Shown: one piece after another, positions 1 to 8,335 of the stretch | Layout of the letters: each line of letters opens with the position of its first letter | How positions within the stretch are numbered: the first letter of the stretch is position 1 | NCBI RefSeq assembly: GCF_007785775.2 | Contig: NZ_VNIK02000001.1 | Span: forward strand, 1 to 64,000 | From: Flagellimonas hadalis | GTDB lineage: Bacteria; Bacteroidota; Bacteroidia; Flavobacteriales; Flavobacteriaceae | Length of the DNA: 64,000 nucleotides | Direction of reading: 5' to 3' | Made by a program: the position numbers and the translations under genes | The notes under the pieces: generated by a model | The model's input: only the letters and a program-made list of their open reading frames with translations | The model's database searches: none | What the model was told of the DNA's origin: nothing

Positions 1-31
1 GGTCATCGGCTATTTTGTAGAGTTCTTCCAT
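1..31 (-). CDS. Possible 5' end of a gene running off the window
   Basis: An ATG on the minus strand at 31..29 opens a reading frame (MEELYKIADD) that stays open to the window edge. Only ten codons are visible, so no product can be named. There is no clear ribosome-binding site, which is normal in Bacteroidota. It would be divergent from the FecR gene and share its upstream region. It could equally be a chance opening. Confidence 0.2.
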   Translation of the reverse strand, partial: MEELYKIADD

Positions 32-50
32 AGTGCAAAAAACGGGCATT

Positions 51-186
51 GTATACCACCTTCGCTGGAAAAGAGTGAGCACAGCAAAACAACTAATAAA
101 GTATTGACGTACAACCTGCTATAACAAAATGTTGGGTGGTTCATATTTGCCGTTTTTAGTGGTTCCCATAATCCGTCCCTTCCAAT
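51..186 (+). repeat. Dispersed repeat, copy 1 (about 136 bp, diverged)
   Basis: This stretch aligns with 12711..12846 over the same length. Both begin with GTATACCAC and end with ATCCGTCCC(T/A)TCCAAT, and both carry a CCGTTTTTA-type core. The last 90 bp also resemble the reverse complement of 32430..32512 (shared core CCGTTTTTAGTGG). It fills most of the region between the window edge and the FecR gene; nothing else is recognised there. It may be a relic of a small mobile element. Confidence 0.5.
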
Positions 187-310
187 ACCCCATGGATACC
201 TGCGATTCCTTTGATATTAACCTTTAGTTAATCCACACTTGCCTTTTTGATGACATACTGATCTAGGGGTAATTCTACCTTTTCACCCTCCTATAGGTAA
301 AAGACAAAGT

Positions 311-1297
311 ATGGACATATCCAAGGAGGATATCAAGTGCGCTCGAAAGCTTTCGGGGGAATTGGGTACGGACCAAGAGCAATCCATGTTTGAGGTGAAC
401 CTACTGCTGGACGATAGTTTGCGCGAACGGTTTCAAGACTACAAACTGGTATGGGACTGTTACCCAAAACCTTCCCTTCCGCTGCGAAAAGAGCACTTTG
501 CAAAACGGGTACGGGAAGAAATTTCACAAGAACCAAACTCCAAACGCATTTTCCCCAATTCCAAAATGAAAACACTGGTTGCGGTCGCAGCTGCCATTTT
601 GGTCGGGTTTGTTGTGCATTGGTCCATTCAGGATAACGAACCGAAGTACACCAACCATATTATTGCCCTAAAAGGTGAAAGGAAACAAGTCACTCTTCCG
701 GATGGCTCACAAATCACGGTGAACGCGAATTCCGAACTCAAGTATCCAGAAGTTTTTACCGAGGCCAAACGCGATGTTTGGATGCAGGGTGAAGTCTATT
801 TCGATATCATGAAGGATGCCGGGCGACCATTTACGGTAAAAGCAAATGGATTCGAAGTACAGGTGTTGGGGACCAAGTTCAATGTGAACACGAAGGGAAA
901 GGCAAAAACCGTCTCCCTGGAAAGTGGCAAGGTGCAAGTAAGCTTGGAAGATTCCGGTGATAAGATCCAATTAAGGCCAAAGGAGGAACTTTCATGGAAT
1001 GCAGAGACCGGTGAAGTCGTAAAGCGCAATTTTGATGTTTCCAAAACCACAGCATGGAAAGACAATATCCTTTTGTTGCATGACCTCACCCTGGAAGAGG
1101 CATTACTTGCCATCAATGAGTTTTATGGTGCCGAGTTTATGGTTTCCGACAGTGTGGTCGCCAACAAAAGAGTCAGTGCCGCATTCGAGGATCAAGACTT
1201 GGATCAGTTCATCCAAACATTGGAATTTATAGCTGATGTGAAGATTATAAAAATAGGACCAAAAAAATTTTCCATAGCCCCAAGTGATGAAAAGTAA
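311..1297 (+). CDS. FecR-type anti-sigma factor
   Basis: A 328-residue inner-membrane anti-sigma factor of the FecR type. A cytoplasmic N-terminal part of about 90 residues is followed by one membrane helix (about 90-106, VAVAAAILVGFVVHW). A periplasmic FecR domain follows (about 118-235, with LPDGSQITVNANSELKYP), and then a C-terminal DUF4974-like region (about 255-325). In this family the periplasmic part contacts the STN domain of a TonB-dependent receptor and passes the signal to an ECF sigma factor. The next two genes are exactly those partners. It overlaps the sigma gene by 14 bp. Gene order is reversed from the usual sigma-then-FecR arrangement. Confidence 0.9.
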   Translation: MDISKEDIKCARKLSGELGTDQEQSMFEVNLLLDDSLRERFQDYKLVWDCYPKPSLPLRKEHFAKRVREEISQEPNSKRIFPNSKMKTLVAVAAAILVGFVVHWSIQDNEPKYTNHIIALKGERKQVTLPDGSQITVNANSELKYPEVFTEAKRDVWMQGEVYFDIMKDAGRPFTVKANGFEVQVLGTKFNVNTKGKAKTVSLESGKVQVSLEDSGDKIQLRPKEELSWNAETGEVVKRNFDVSKTTAWKDNILLLHDLTLEEALLAINEFYGAEFMVSDSVVANKRVSAAFEDQDLDQFIQTLEFIADVKIIKIGPKKFSIAPSDEK

Positions 1298-1877
1298 GTC
1301 TTACGCATTCAAGGATTTAAATCAAAAAACGGATTTGGAACTGTTCCAGCTGATCAAAGAAAGGAACAAAGGGGCACTGGATATCATTTTCAGCCGGTAT
1401 TATGAAATTCTATGCCGGTTCGGTCTCGCTTATGAAAGCGATATAAATGTGGTTGAGGAAAAAGTGTCCGATGTATTTATCCAACTCTGGAATTCCCATG
1501 AACGCCTCCAAGAAATCAAAAAACCCAAACCCTATCTCTATGTGGTTGTGAAAAACAAACTCATGGAACCAGTATTGTACCAAAAGATGAAACAATCGTT
1601 GGATCAGGGGTTGGAGGACGAGCATGCCACCAGTCCATGCATTGAACAAGAAATTATTGATCAAGAGCAAAGGGAACTATATGTCAGGAAGATTGAAGGA
1701 ATCTTAGACCATATTCCAAAAAAGTCCCGCCAGATCTTCGAGATGAGCCGTTTGGATGAACTCAAGTACAAGGAAATCTCAGAGATCCTAGGGGTTTCCG
1801 TAAAAACTGTAGAAAGCCATATGGCCATAGCCCTCAAAACCATTAGAAACATGGTTGTCAAGAACAAACAATATTAA
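1284..1877 (+). CDS. ECF-family RNA polymerase sigma factor
   Basis: A 197-residue sigma-70 family protein of the ECF type. Region 2 lies at about residues 25-90 (SRYYEILCRFG, VEEKVSDVFIQLW). A region 4 helix-turn-helix lies near the C-terminus (YKEISEILGVSVKTVESHM). It is expected to be held by the FecR-type protein encoded just upstream and released when the SusC receptor binds its glycan. The obvious target is the susC/susD promoter starting 100 bp downstream. The start ATG lies inside the 3' end of the FecR gene, which suggests translational coupling. Confidence 0.9.
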   Translation: MMKSKSYAFKDLNQKTDLELFQLIKERNKGALDIIFSRYYEILCRFGLAYESDINVVEEKVSDVFIQLWNSHERLQEIKKPKPYLYVVVKNKLMEPVLYQKMKQSLDQGLEDEHATSPCIEQEIIDQEQRELYVRKIEGILDHIPKKSRQIFEMSRLDELKYKEISEILGVSVKTVESHMAIALKTIRNMVVKNKQY

Positions 1878-1979
1878 CCCCCACCTCACAAAATCATTAT
1901 ATGACAAAAACGAGACTGCAACCCTGAATTAAAAACTAAAAAATTATTGAGAACCAATATTTAAACTACTCTTTTTAAA

Positions 1980-4900
1980 ATGAAAAAATCAAACCTCTTA
2001 GTACTGCTGTTGTGCCTGCCATTGTTGGGGAGGGCGACTGTTGTTCCGAAATCGGTGAACATAGCGGTAAACACCCAAAATTTTGAGACCATCAATCTTA
2101 ACCTAAAAAGTGTTGCTCTGGAAAAGGTATTCGACCTTATCGAAAAGCAAACGGGCAAAAAATTTATTTATGCCGCAGATGCCCAATACCTGCAACAACG
2201 TATCAGTATCGATGCCAACAAAGTGAATTTGGAAGCTGTATTGGAAGACCTTAAAAATAAGGCCAATGTGGATTTTAAAGTGACCGAACAGGGGATCCTG
2301 GTAAAATTTGTCCAAGAACAACGTACCATTTCCGGAAAAGTCATCGATGAGTCCGGCGCCCCGATTCCCGGTGCAAACGTTTTTGTTGATGGGACCGATT
2401 ACGGTACCGTATCCGATTTTGATGGAAACTTTAGTTTGGACATCCCTTCGAACTTTAAGTTGTTGTCCGTTACGTATATCGGTTATCAAAGACAAAATGT
2501 CAATATTGATGAATTGAGCCAAGTTACGGTCACTTTGCTTGAAAGTGCGTCCCAACTGGACGAGATTGTGGTAGTGGGATACGGTACCGAGGCCAGAAGG
2601 AACATTACCGGTGCCATTGCATCGGTTTCCCCGGAAGAGATCGTAACCCAGCCAAAGGCCAACGTAGTGGAAATGTTGGATGGACGCCTGCCCGGCGTGC
2701 AAATTATGAGTGATAACTCTCCTGGAGGTGGGACCTCGATCAGGGTCAGGGGCTTTAGTACCATCAACAGTAACGATCCATTGGTAATTGTAGATGGTAT
2801 CCCGGCTTCCAATGGGCTCAATGGTATCAACCCTTCGGATATCGAGACCATCCAAGTACTGAAAGACGCGGCCTCTGCTTCCATTTATGGGTCCAGGGCG
2901 GCCAATGGTGTGGTGATCATCACCACAAAAAAAGGGTCCGATACCCGTGGGGAATATGTGGTCTCCTTTGACGGCTATGCGGGTCTTCAATCCTCCTACA
3001 ACTTGCCAAGAATGCTCAATGCACAACAATATGGAGATTTGTTGTGGGAAGCTACCATCAATGATGGAGGAACACCTTCGCATGATATTTATGGGAATGA
3101 CCCCAACCAAGCGGTGGTCCCACAATGGTTGGACGCTGATCAGACCATCCCAAGTGATGATGTGGATTGGGTAAAGGAAATCATGCAGACCGCCATGATC
3201 CAATCCTACAACGTATCCTTGGCCAAAGGCGATGCAAAGAGCCAGAGCATATTCTCGTTAGGGTATTTCAATCAAGAAGGCTTGATCAAATACACGGGTT
3301 TTGAACGATATTCGGCAAGATTCAACTCCTCTTACAATATTGGTGATTTCCTTACCATTGGAGAAAATTTCACGGCCAATTACAAAGAGCAAGTGTCCGT
3401 TGGGACCAATGCCGCTTTGGGAAGTGTTATTCTAACGGCCATGCAGTTTCCTTCCATCGTTCCGGTAAAGGACATCAATGGGGCATATGCGGGCAACCCC
3501 ATCAATGATAGCAACAACCCCATGGGGCAGTTGTACAGGAACAAGGACAACAAACAAAAAAGGGTCCAGGCCTTGGGGAATGTCTATGCCAACCTATATG
3601 TAAATGATTTTACGTTTAAAACTTCTTTTGGTCTGGATTACCAAAACTATAGCATTCGAAGTTTTTCGCCCACCTATGATGAAATATTGTCCACCAACAA
3701 TACCAATTCATTGTCCACCTCCAATAGCTTTAATTATCAGTTCTCCTTCACCAATACCCTGAACTATAAAAAGCAATTTGGAAAACATCATGTGGATGCC
3801 TTGATCGGTCAGGAAGCCATTGAGTACAATTACGAAGGTTTTAGCGCATCCGTGAGTGAATTCTTATATGAGGATCTAAACTTTAGATACTTGAGCTTTG
3901 GTACGGAAAATATGTTGAACTCGGGTAGCGCCAATGGTTGGTCCTTGAATTCCTATTTTGGAAGGGTCAACTACAACTTTGATGAAAAATACCTGTTCAC
4001 CGCAACGGTGAGACGCGACGGTAGTTCCAGGTTCAGTGAGGACAATCGATGGGGGACCTTCCCAGCCTTCTCTGTGGGTTGGAGGTTGGATCGTGAAGAT
4101 TTCTTCAACCCCAATGGTATTGTCTCTTCCCTGATGCTTCGAGGAAGCTGGGGACAGACCGGAAACCAGGAGATTTCCAACTATGCCACAGTGGATAGTT
4201 ATCGTAACAACAATGCCAACTCCAACTATGCTATCGACGGAGCACAGGAATCAGTTTATATTGGACTTACCCAATCCCGTATCCCCAATCCCGATCTGAA
4301 ATGGGAAACAACCACCCAAACTTCTGTGGGTCTCGATCTGGGGCTTTTGGAAGACCGTTTGAACATTACAGCTGATTACTATGTGAAAAACACGGACGAT
4401 ATCTTGGTGTACAATACCGTACCATTGACCTATGGAGGTACCAATGACGGGCAGTGGGTAAATGATGGGAAAATGAAGAACAGTGGTTTTGAACTGGACA
4501 TCAACTATAATGGGACGGTCGGTGATTTGGGCTATAGTATCGGATTGAACTTGACCGGTGCCAAGAATGAACTTACGGAGTTGACCACCTCTGATTATTT
4601 GGGTATCCCAAGTTCTTCCTTGCACAGTGTCAACTTTGATCAAGAAATCTCCAGAAGTGCGGTCGGTGAGCCCATAGCCTCATTCTATGGTTATGTTGCG
4701 GAAGGATTGTTCCAAAGCCAAGCAGAGGTTGACAGCTATGGTCTCCAGCCCAATGCACAACCAGGGGACATTAGGTTCAAAGATGTGGACGGAGATGGCG
4801 ATGTGGATGCGGATGACAGAACCTTTATCGGTTCGCCCCATCCCGATGTCATGTTGGGGCTGAACCTTCAGTTCAACTACAAGGATTTTGACCTTGGGAT

Positions 4901-5348
4901 TTTGTTCAACGGAAGTTTTGGAAATGATACCTACAACTTTACCAAGTACAAGAACCATTTCTTTAACCAGGCAGCATACAACAAGGAAAATGTGTTGTTG
5001 AACGCTTGGTCGGAATCCAATATGGATAGCAGTATTCCAAGGTTGTCATTGGACGATCCCAATAACAATATCCGTCCCTCGACTTATTATGTGGAGAATG
5101 GATCTTATGTCCGATTGACCAATCTTCAGATGGGATATACCATCGATCCGGAGCTTTTGGGGGGAATGAGCCTGAGGATCTATGCCCAAGCGAGCAACTT
5201 GTTCACCATTACCGATTATAGTGGAATGAACCCACAAGTCGGACTTCAGAACTATGGGGGGAGCAACCGTAACCTGGATATCGGGATTGACAGGGGATTG
5301 TACCCTCCGAGCAGGACTTTTGTAATCGGATGTAACTTAAAACTTTAA
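1980..5348 (+). CDS. SusC-like TonB-dependent receptor with STN domain
   Basis: A 1122-residue outer-membrane importer that forms a lidded channel with the SusD protein encoded 8 bp downstream. Visible parts are a signal peptide (1-20), an STN signalling domain (about 40-110, FDLIEKQTGKKFIYAADAQ) and a carboxypeptidase-D-like domain (about 115-190, ISGKVIDESGAPIPGANVFV). A plug follows, after the DEIVVVGYG box and including ADN-type VRGFSTINSNDPLVIVDG, and then a barrel running to the C-terminus. The STN domain is the part that talks to FecR-type anti-sigma factors, which matches the two genes upstream. Genes downstream point to a mannose-containing glycan, but the receptor sequence alone does not show the ligand. 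Confidence 0.95.
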   Translation: MKKSNLLVLLLCLPLLGRATVVPKSVNIAVNTQNFETINLNLKSVALEKVFDLIEKQTGKKFIYAADAQYLQQRISIDANKVNLEAVLEDLKNKANVDFKVTEQGILVKFVQEQRTISGKVIDESGAPIPGANVFVDGTDYGTVSDFDGNFSLDIPSNFKLLSVTYIGYQRQNVNIDELSQVTVTLLESASQLDEIVVVGYGTEARRNITGAIASVSPEEIVTQPKANVVEMLDGRLPGVQIMSDNSPGGGTSIRVRGFSTINSNDPLVIVDGIPASNGLNGINPSDIETIQVLKDAASASIYGSRAANGVVIITTKKGSDTRGEYVVSFDGYAGLQSSYNLPRMLNAQQYGDLLWEATINDGGTPSHDIYGNDPNQAVVPQWLDADQTIPSDDVDWVKEIMQTAMIQSYNVSLAKGDAKSQSIFSLGYFNQEGLIKYTGFERYSARFNSSYNIGDFLTIGENFTANYKEQVSVGTNAALGSVILTAMQFPSIVPVKDINGAYAGNPINDSNNPMGQLYRNKDNKQKRVQALGNVYANLYVNDFTFKTSFGLDYQNYSIRSFSPTYDEILSTNNTNSLSTSNSFNYQFSFTNTLNYKKQFGKHHVDALIGQEAIEYNYEGFSASVSEFLYEDLNFRYLSFGTENMLNSGSANGWSLNSYFGRVNYNFDEKYLFTATVRRDGSSRFSEDNRWGTFPAFSVGWRLDREDFFNPNGIVSSLMLRGSWGQTGNQEISNYATVDSYRNNNANSNYAIDGAQESVYIGLTQSRIPNPDLKWETTTQTSVGLDLGLLEDRLNITADYYVKNTDDILVYNTVPLTYGGTNDGQWVNDGKMKNSGFELDINYNGTVGDLGYSIGLNLTGAKNELTELTTSDYLGIPSSSLHSVNFDQEISRSAVGEPIASFYGYVAEGLFQSQAEVDSYGLQPNAQPGDIRFKDVDGDGDVDADDRTFIGSPHPDVMLGLNLQFNYKDFDLGILFNGSFGNDTYNFTKYKNHFFNQAAYNKENVLLNAWSESNMDSSIPRLSLDDPNNNIRPSTYYVENGSYVRLTNLQMGYTIDPELLGGMSLRIYAQASNLFTITDYSGMNPQVGLQNYGGSNRNLDIGIDRGLYPPSRTFVIGCNLKL

Positions 5349-5356
5349 AAAAAGCC

Positions 5357-7033
5357 ATGAAAACTATATTGAAATTCAAATCAAAATATATAATGGTAGG
5401 TGCTATATTGGCACTGACCGTATTGGGTTCTTGTTCCAAGGACTTTCTTGAGGAAGTCACTTATGGAGAGGTTTCCCCGTCAGAAATGACCAAAGCGGAA
5501 AATGTGGAAAAAGCCATTATCTCCGCCTATAGTGTATTGAACGGCCAGATAGATGGGGCCAGCAATGCCTACAATTCCCCAGCCTCCAACTGGAGCTTCG
5601 GGGACGTTGTTTCCGATGATTGCTACAAAGGGGGCGGTGGAACAGGTGACCAGAACCAGATCCATCAAATGGAATTGTATAACACTACACCTGCCACCTA
5701 CGATGTGGAACGCAAATGGATGGCGTTGTATGAAGGTGTAAAAAGAACCAATGAGGCCATGAAACTGCTGAACGCATCAGAGGATTTCGATGCAAATTTA
5801 AAAACGCAGAGAACGGCCGAACTACGATTTTTAAGGGGCCACTATTATTTTGAGCTTAAAAAGATCTATGGTCAAATTCCCTATGTTGATGAAACTGCAG
5901 AAACGGTGGACGACTATGCACGCTCCAACACGGAATTTACCTCCTCGGAAATTTGGGCCAAAATAGAGGCAGATTTCCAAGCCGCTTACGATGCCTTGCC
6001 AAGCACCCAAGAGGAAGTGGGCAGACCTACAAACCTAGCCGCTATGGCCTACTTGGCGAAAACCTACCTGTTCCAAGAAAAATGGCAGGCCGCTTTTGAT
6101 GCGACCACGATTGTCATGGGCGGAAACTATGGATTGATGGATGATTTTCAATCGGTTTTCCTACCAGAAAACGATAACGGGACCGAGGTGATCTTTGCAG
6201 TGCAATATTCTGTGAACGATGGCCAAAGTAGTAATTACAACGGCAGTATTGGTGACCGTTTGACAGCTCCGGGAGGTCCTTTTTATTCCCAATATGGGTT
6301 TCACCGCCCGACCCAAAACTTGGTAAATGCCTTTAAAACAGACGCATCTGGGTTGCCGGTCAATGACAATGTTGACGTATCCGAGACCGATTTTGTAGAT
6401 CCCCGTTTGGACATTACCATCGGTCGACCCGGTATCCCCTACAAAGACCTGGATATTTTGTACGATGCCAGTTGGGCCAGGGATTTGGCGACTTATGGGC
6501 CCTATGGTCCCAAAAAAAGGATCCTTTCGGCAAATTCACCGTACCATACCATTATTTGGCCCTATGTGGATGCCTTGAACTATTACATCATCCGTTATGC
6601 CGAAGTATTGTTGTGGAGGGCAGAGGCCGCTGTGGAACTGGGCAATTTGGAAGAAGCGAGAAGTCTGGTGAACCAAATCCGCGAGCGTGCCGCCAATACC
6701 CAATACGTCCAAACCTTGGATGGTTCCGGGGATGCCGCCAACTACAATATCGGAACCTATGATACCGTTTGGACCGACCCCGCCGATGCCATGGACAAGG
6801 TCCGTATGGAGTCCCGTTTGGAACTTGCCATGGAAGGGCACCGTTTCTTCAACTTGGTTCGCTGGGGCATCGCCAAAGAAGTGATCGATGATTATTTGGA
6901 GGTGGAAAGGACCAGAAGGTCCCACTTGACCAATGCCGTATTTACCGAAGGCAAAAATGAGTACTGGCCAATTCCACAAGAATATATTGACAGTGTTGAC
7001 GAGGGTCTGGTCACACAGAACAACGGATACTAA
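5357..7033 (+). CDS. SusD-like glycan-binding lipoprotein
   Basis: A 558-residue surface lipoprotein of the RagB/SusD family. The signal peptide ends in a lipobox (VLGSCSKD; Cys at about residue 28). The TPR-rich N-terminal half (RTAELRFLRGHYYFELKKIYG) and the C-terminal signature (RMESRLELAMEGHRFFNLVRWG, then YWPIPQ) are typical of the family. It caps the SusC barrel encoded immediately upstream and delivers oligosaccharide into it. A strong hairpin follows the stop codon, so the susCD pair may be transcribed more strongly than the enzymes downstream. Confidence 0.95.
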   Translation: MKTILKFKSKYIMVGAILALTVLGSCSKDFLEEVTYGEVSPSEMTKAENVEKAIISAYSVLNGQIDGASNAYNSPASNWSFGDVVSDDCYKGGGGTGDQNQIHQMELYNTTPATYDVERKWMALYEGVKRTNEAMKLLNASEDFDANLKTQRTAELRFLRGHYYFELKKIYGQIPYVDETAETVDDYARSNTEFTSSEIWAKIEADFQAAYDALPSTQEEVGRPTNLAAMAYLAKTYLFQEKWQAAFDATTIVMGGNYGLMDDFQSVFLPENDNGTEVIFAVQYSVNDGQSSNYNGSIGDRLTAPGGPFYSQYGFHRPTQNLVNAFKTDASGLPVNDNVDVSETDFVDPRLDITIGRPGIPYKDLDILYDASWARDLATYGPYGPKKRILSANSPYHTIIWPYVDALNYYIIRYAEVLLWRAEAAVELGNLEEARSLVNQIRERAANTQYVQTLDGSGDAANYNIGTYDTVWTDPADAMDKVRMESRLELAMEGHRFFNLVRWGIAKEVIDDYLEVERTRRSHLTNAVFTEGKNEYWPIPQEYIDSVDEGLVTQNNGY

Positions 7034-7046
7034 ATAAATTCAATCA

Positions 7047-7082
7047 AAGGGGTGGCCTCACTAAAAAGAAGCCACCCTTTTT
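7047..7082 (+). terminator. Intrinsic terminator or attenuator after susD
   Basis: The stem GGGTGGC / GCCACCC (7050..7056 with 7071..7077) is followed by a run of T and lies between susD and the DUF218 gene, which are on the same strand. In PULs such hairpins commonly set a higher susCD dose relative to the enzymes. Confidence 0.75.
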
Positions 7083-7095
7083 AAATCGAAAATGC

Positions 7096-8331
7096 ATGAA
7101 AAAATTACTCCTTTTTTCATTGGTGATGGCTTGCGCCTTAAATTCATGGGGCCAAACCAAAGATCAAGATCATCCCAATATGACCAAAGTAAGATTGCAG
7201 GAGAAAAATTTCTATCTGTTTTCAGTAGTGGAAAACGATACGGAAGTCAAGAGGCTCCTAATGGCGGATGAACTATTGAAAACATACTGGGATAAAATCA
7301 CAACGCCATCGGAATCCATCCCAAAAAATGGACAAGAGACCATAGCACCCTTTTTATGGTCGGAAAATGATATCCAAACGGTTGGAAAACGGTTGGTGGA
7401 ATTGTCCAAGGGCAATGCCAAATTCAAAGAACTTCTAAACAAACTAAGAGCTTCAAGGCAGTATGCCAATTTTGAAAAGGCCCCAGATGATGAATACCTC
7501 TACAAAATATGGGAACAGTGCGCCAAAGGCTTGGATACCGTTTTGGAAGTGTACGGAGCCGGTAAAATGCCATTTTATAAAAACATAGATTCGGTATCCT
7601 TTGATGTGAAATCAAAAAGATACCTATACGCCATTTCCATGCTAAGGGCCGAGGCCATTGAAGATGCCCAAGAAACGCAGCTGTTCTTTCAACCTAGTCT
7701 GAACTTTGCCTTAAACCTATTGTACGCAAACCATAAGGTTGAAGCCGTTCGCTATGACCCATTGGACCAAAAGGAGAATGCCAAAGCCATTCAGACCATT
7801 AAAAACACTGATTTTAAGGCCTATCCCTATGCCTCGATTGTCGTGTTGGGGGGAGGTCCTGAAAATTATCGCGACAGGCTTTCCATTGCCGGGAAGATCA
7901 ACCTACAGTTGGCAATGAAGGAATACCGAAGCAAAAAAGCCCCTTTTATCATTGTCTCCGGAGGTCATGTCCACCCGTATATGACTCCTTATTGTGAGGC
8001 CGTGGAAATGAAACGGGAGCTTATTGAAGAATATGGCGCTCCCGAAGAAAGCATCATTATTGAGCCCTATGCGAGGCACACTACGACCAATATGCGCAAT
8101 GCCACCCGATTGATGGTGGAATATGGGATTCCCTTGGATCAAAAAAGCTTGGTGGTGACCAACCCTTCGCACAGTGCGTATACAGGTGGTGAAACTTTTA
8201 AAAAGCGTTGTCAGGACGAACTGGGCTATCAACCCGTGGATTTCCATGCCAGGTTATCCCCAACCACCCTTGAATTTACAGGAAATAGGGTTTCATTCCA
8301 TCAAAACCCAAACCAACCACTAGATCCTTAA
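7096..8331 (+). CDS. YdcF/DUF218 family protein, exported
   Basis: A 411-residue protein with a signal peptide (cleavage near ALNSWGQ, about residue 20). The C-terminal half carries a DUF218 (SanA/ElyC/YdcF) fold: ASIVVLGGGP at about 250, PFIIVSGGH at about 285, then YARHTTTNMRNATRLM and VVTNPSHSAYTGG. The N-terminal 220 residues are helical and unrecognised. DUF218 proteins act in the envelope, but their chemistry is poorly known. The gene sits between susD and a GH92 enzyme (4 bp gap downstream), so it probably serves glycan use or sugar-phosphate chemistry in the periplasm. Confidence 0.8.
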   Translation: MKKLLLFSLVMACALNSWGQTKDQDHPNMTKVRLQEKNFYLFSVVENDTEVKRLLMADELLKTYWDKITTPSESIPKNGQETIAPFLWSENDIQTVGKRLVELSKGNAKFKELLNKLRASRQYANFEKAPDDEYLYKIWEQCAKGLDTVLEVYGAGKMPFYKNIDSVSFDVKSKRYLYAISMLRAEAIEDAQETQLFFQPSLNFALNLLYANHKVEAVRYDPLDQKENAKAIQTIKNTDFKAYPYASIVVLGGGPENYRDRLSIAGKINLQLAMKEYRSKKAPFIIVSGGHVHPYMTPYCEAVEMKRELIEEYGAPEESIIIEPYARHTTTNMRNATRLMVEYGIPLDQKSLVVTNPSHSAYTGGETFKKRCQDELGYQPVDFHARLSPTTLEFTGNRVSFHQNPNQPLDP

Positions 8332-8335
8332 GGAC

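Noticed and set aside
2103..3203. A 366-codon minus-strand open frame inside susC
   Set aside because: It lies wholly antisense to a clearly coding SusC gene and has no family features. Long antisense frames are common here because of codon usage.
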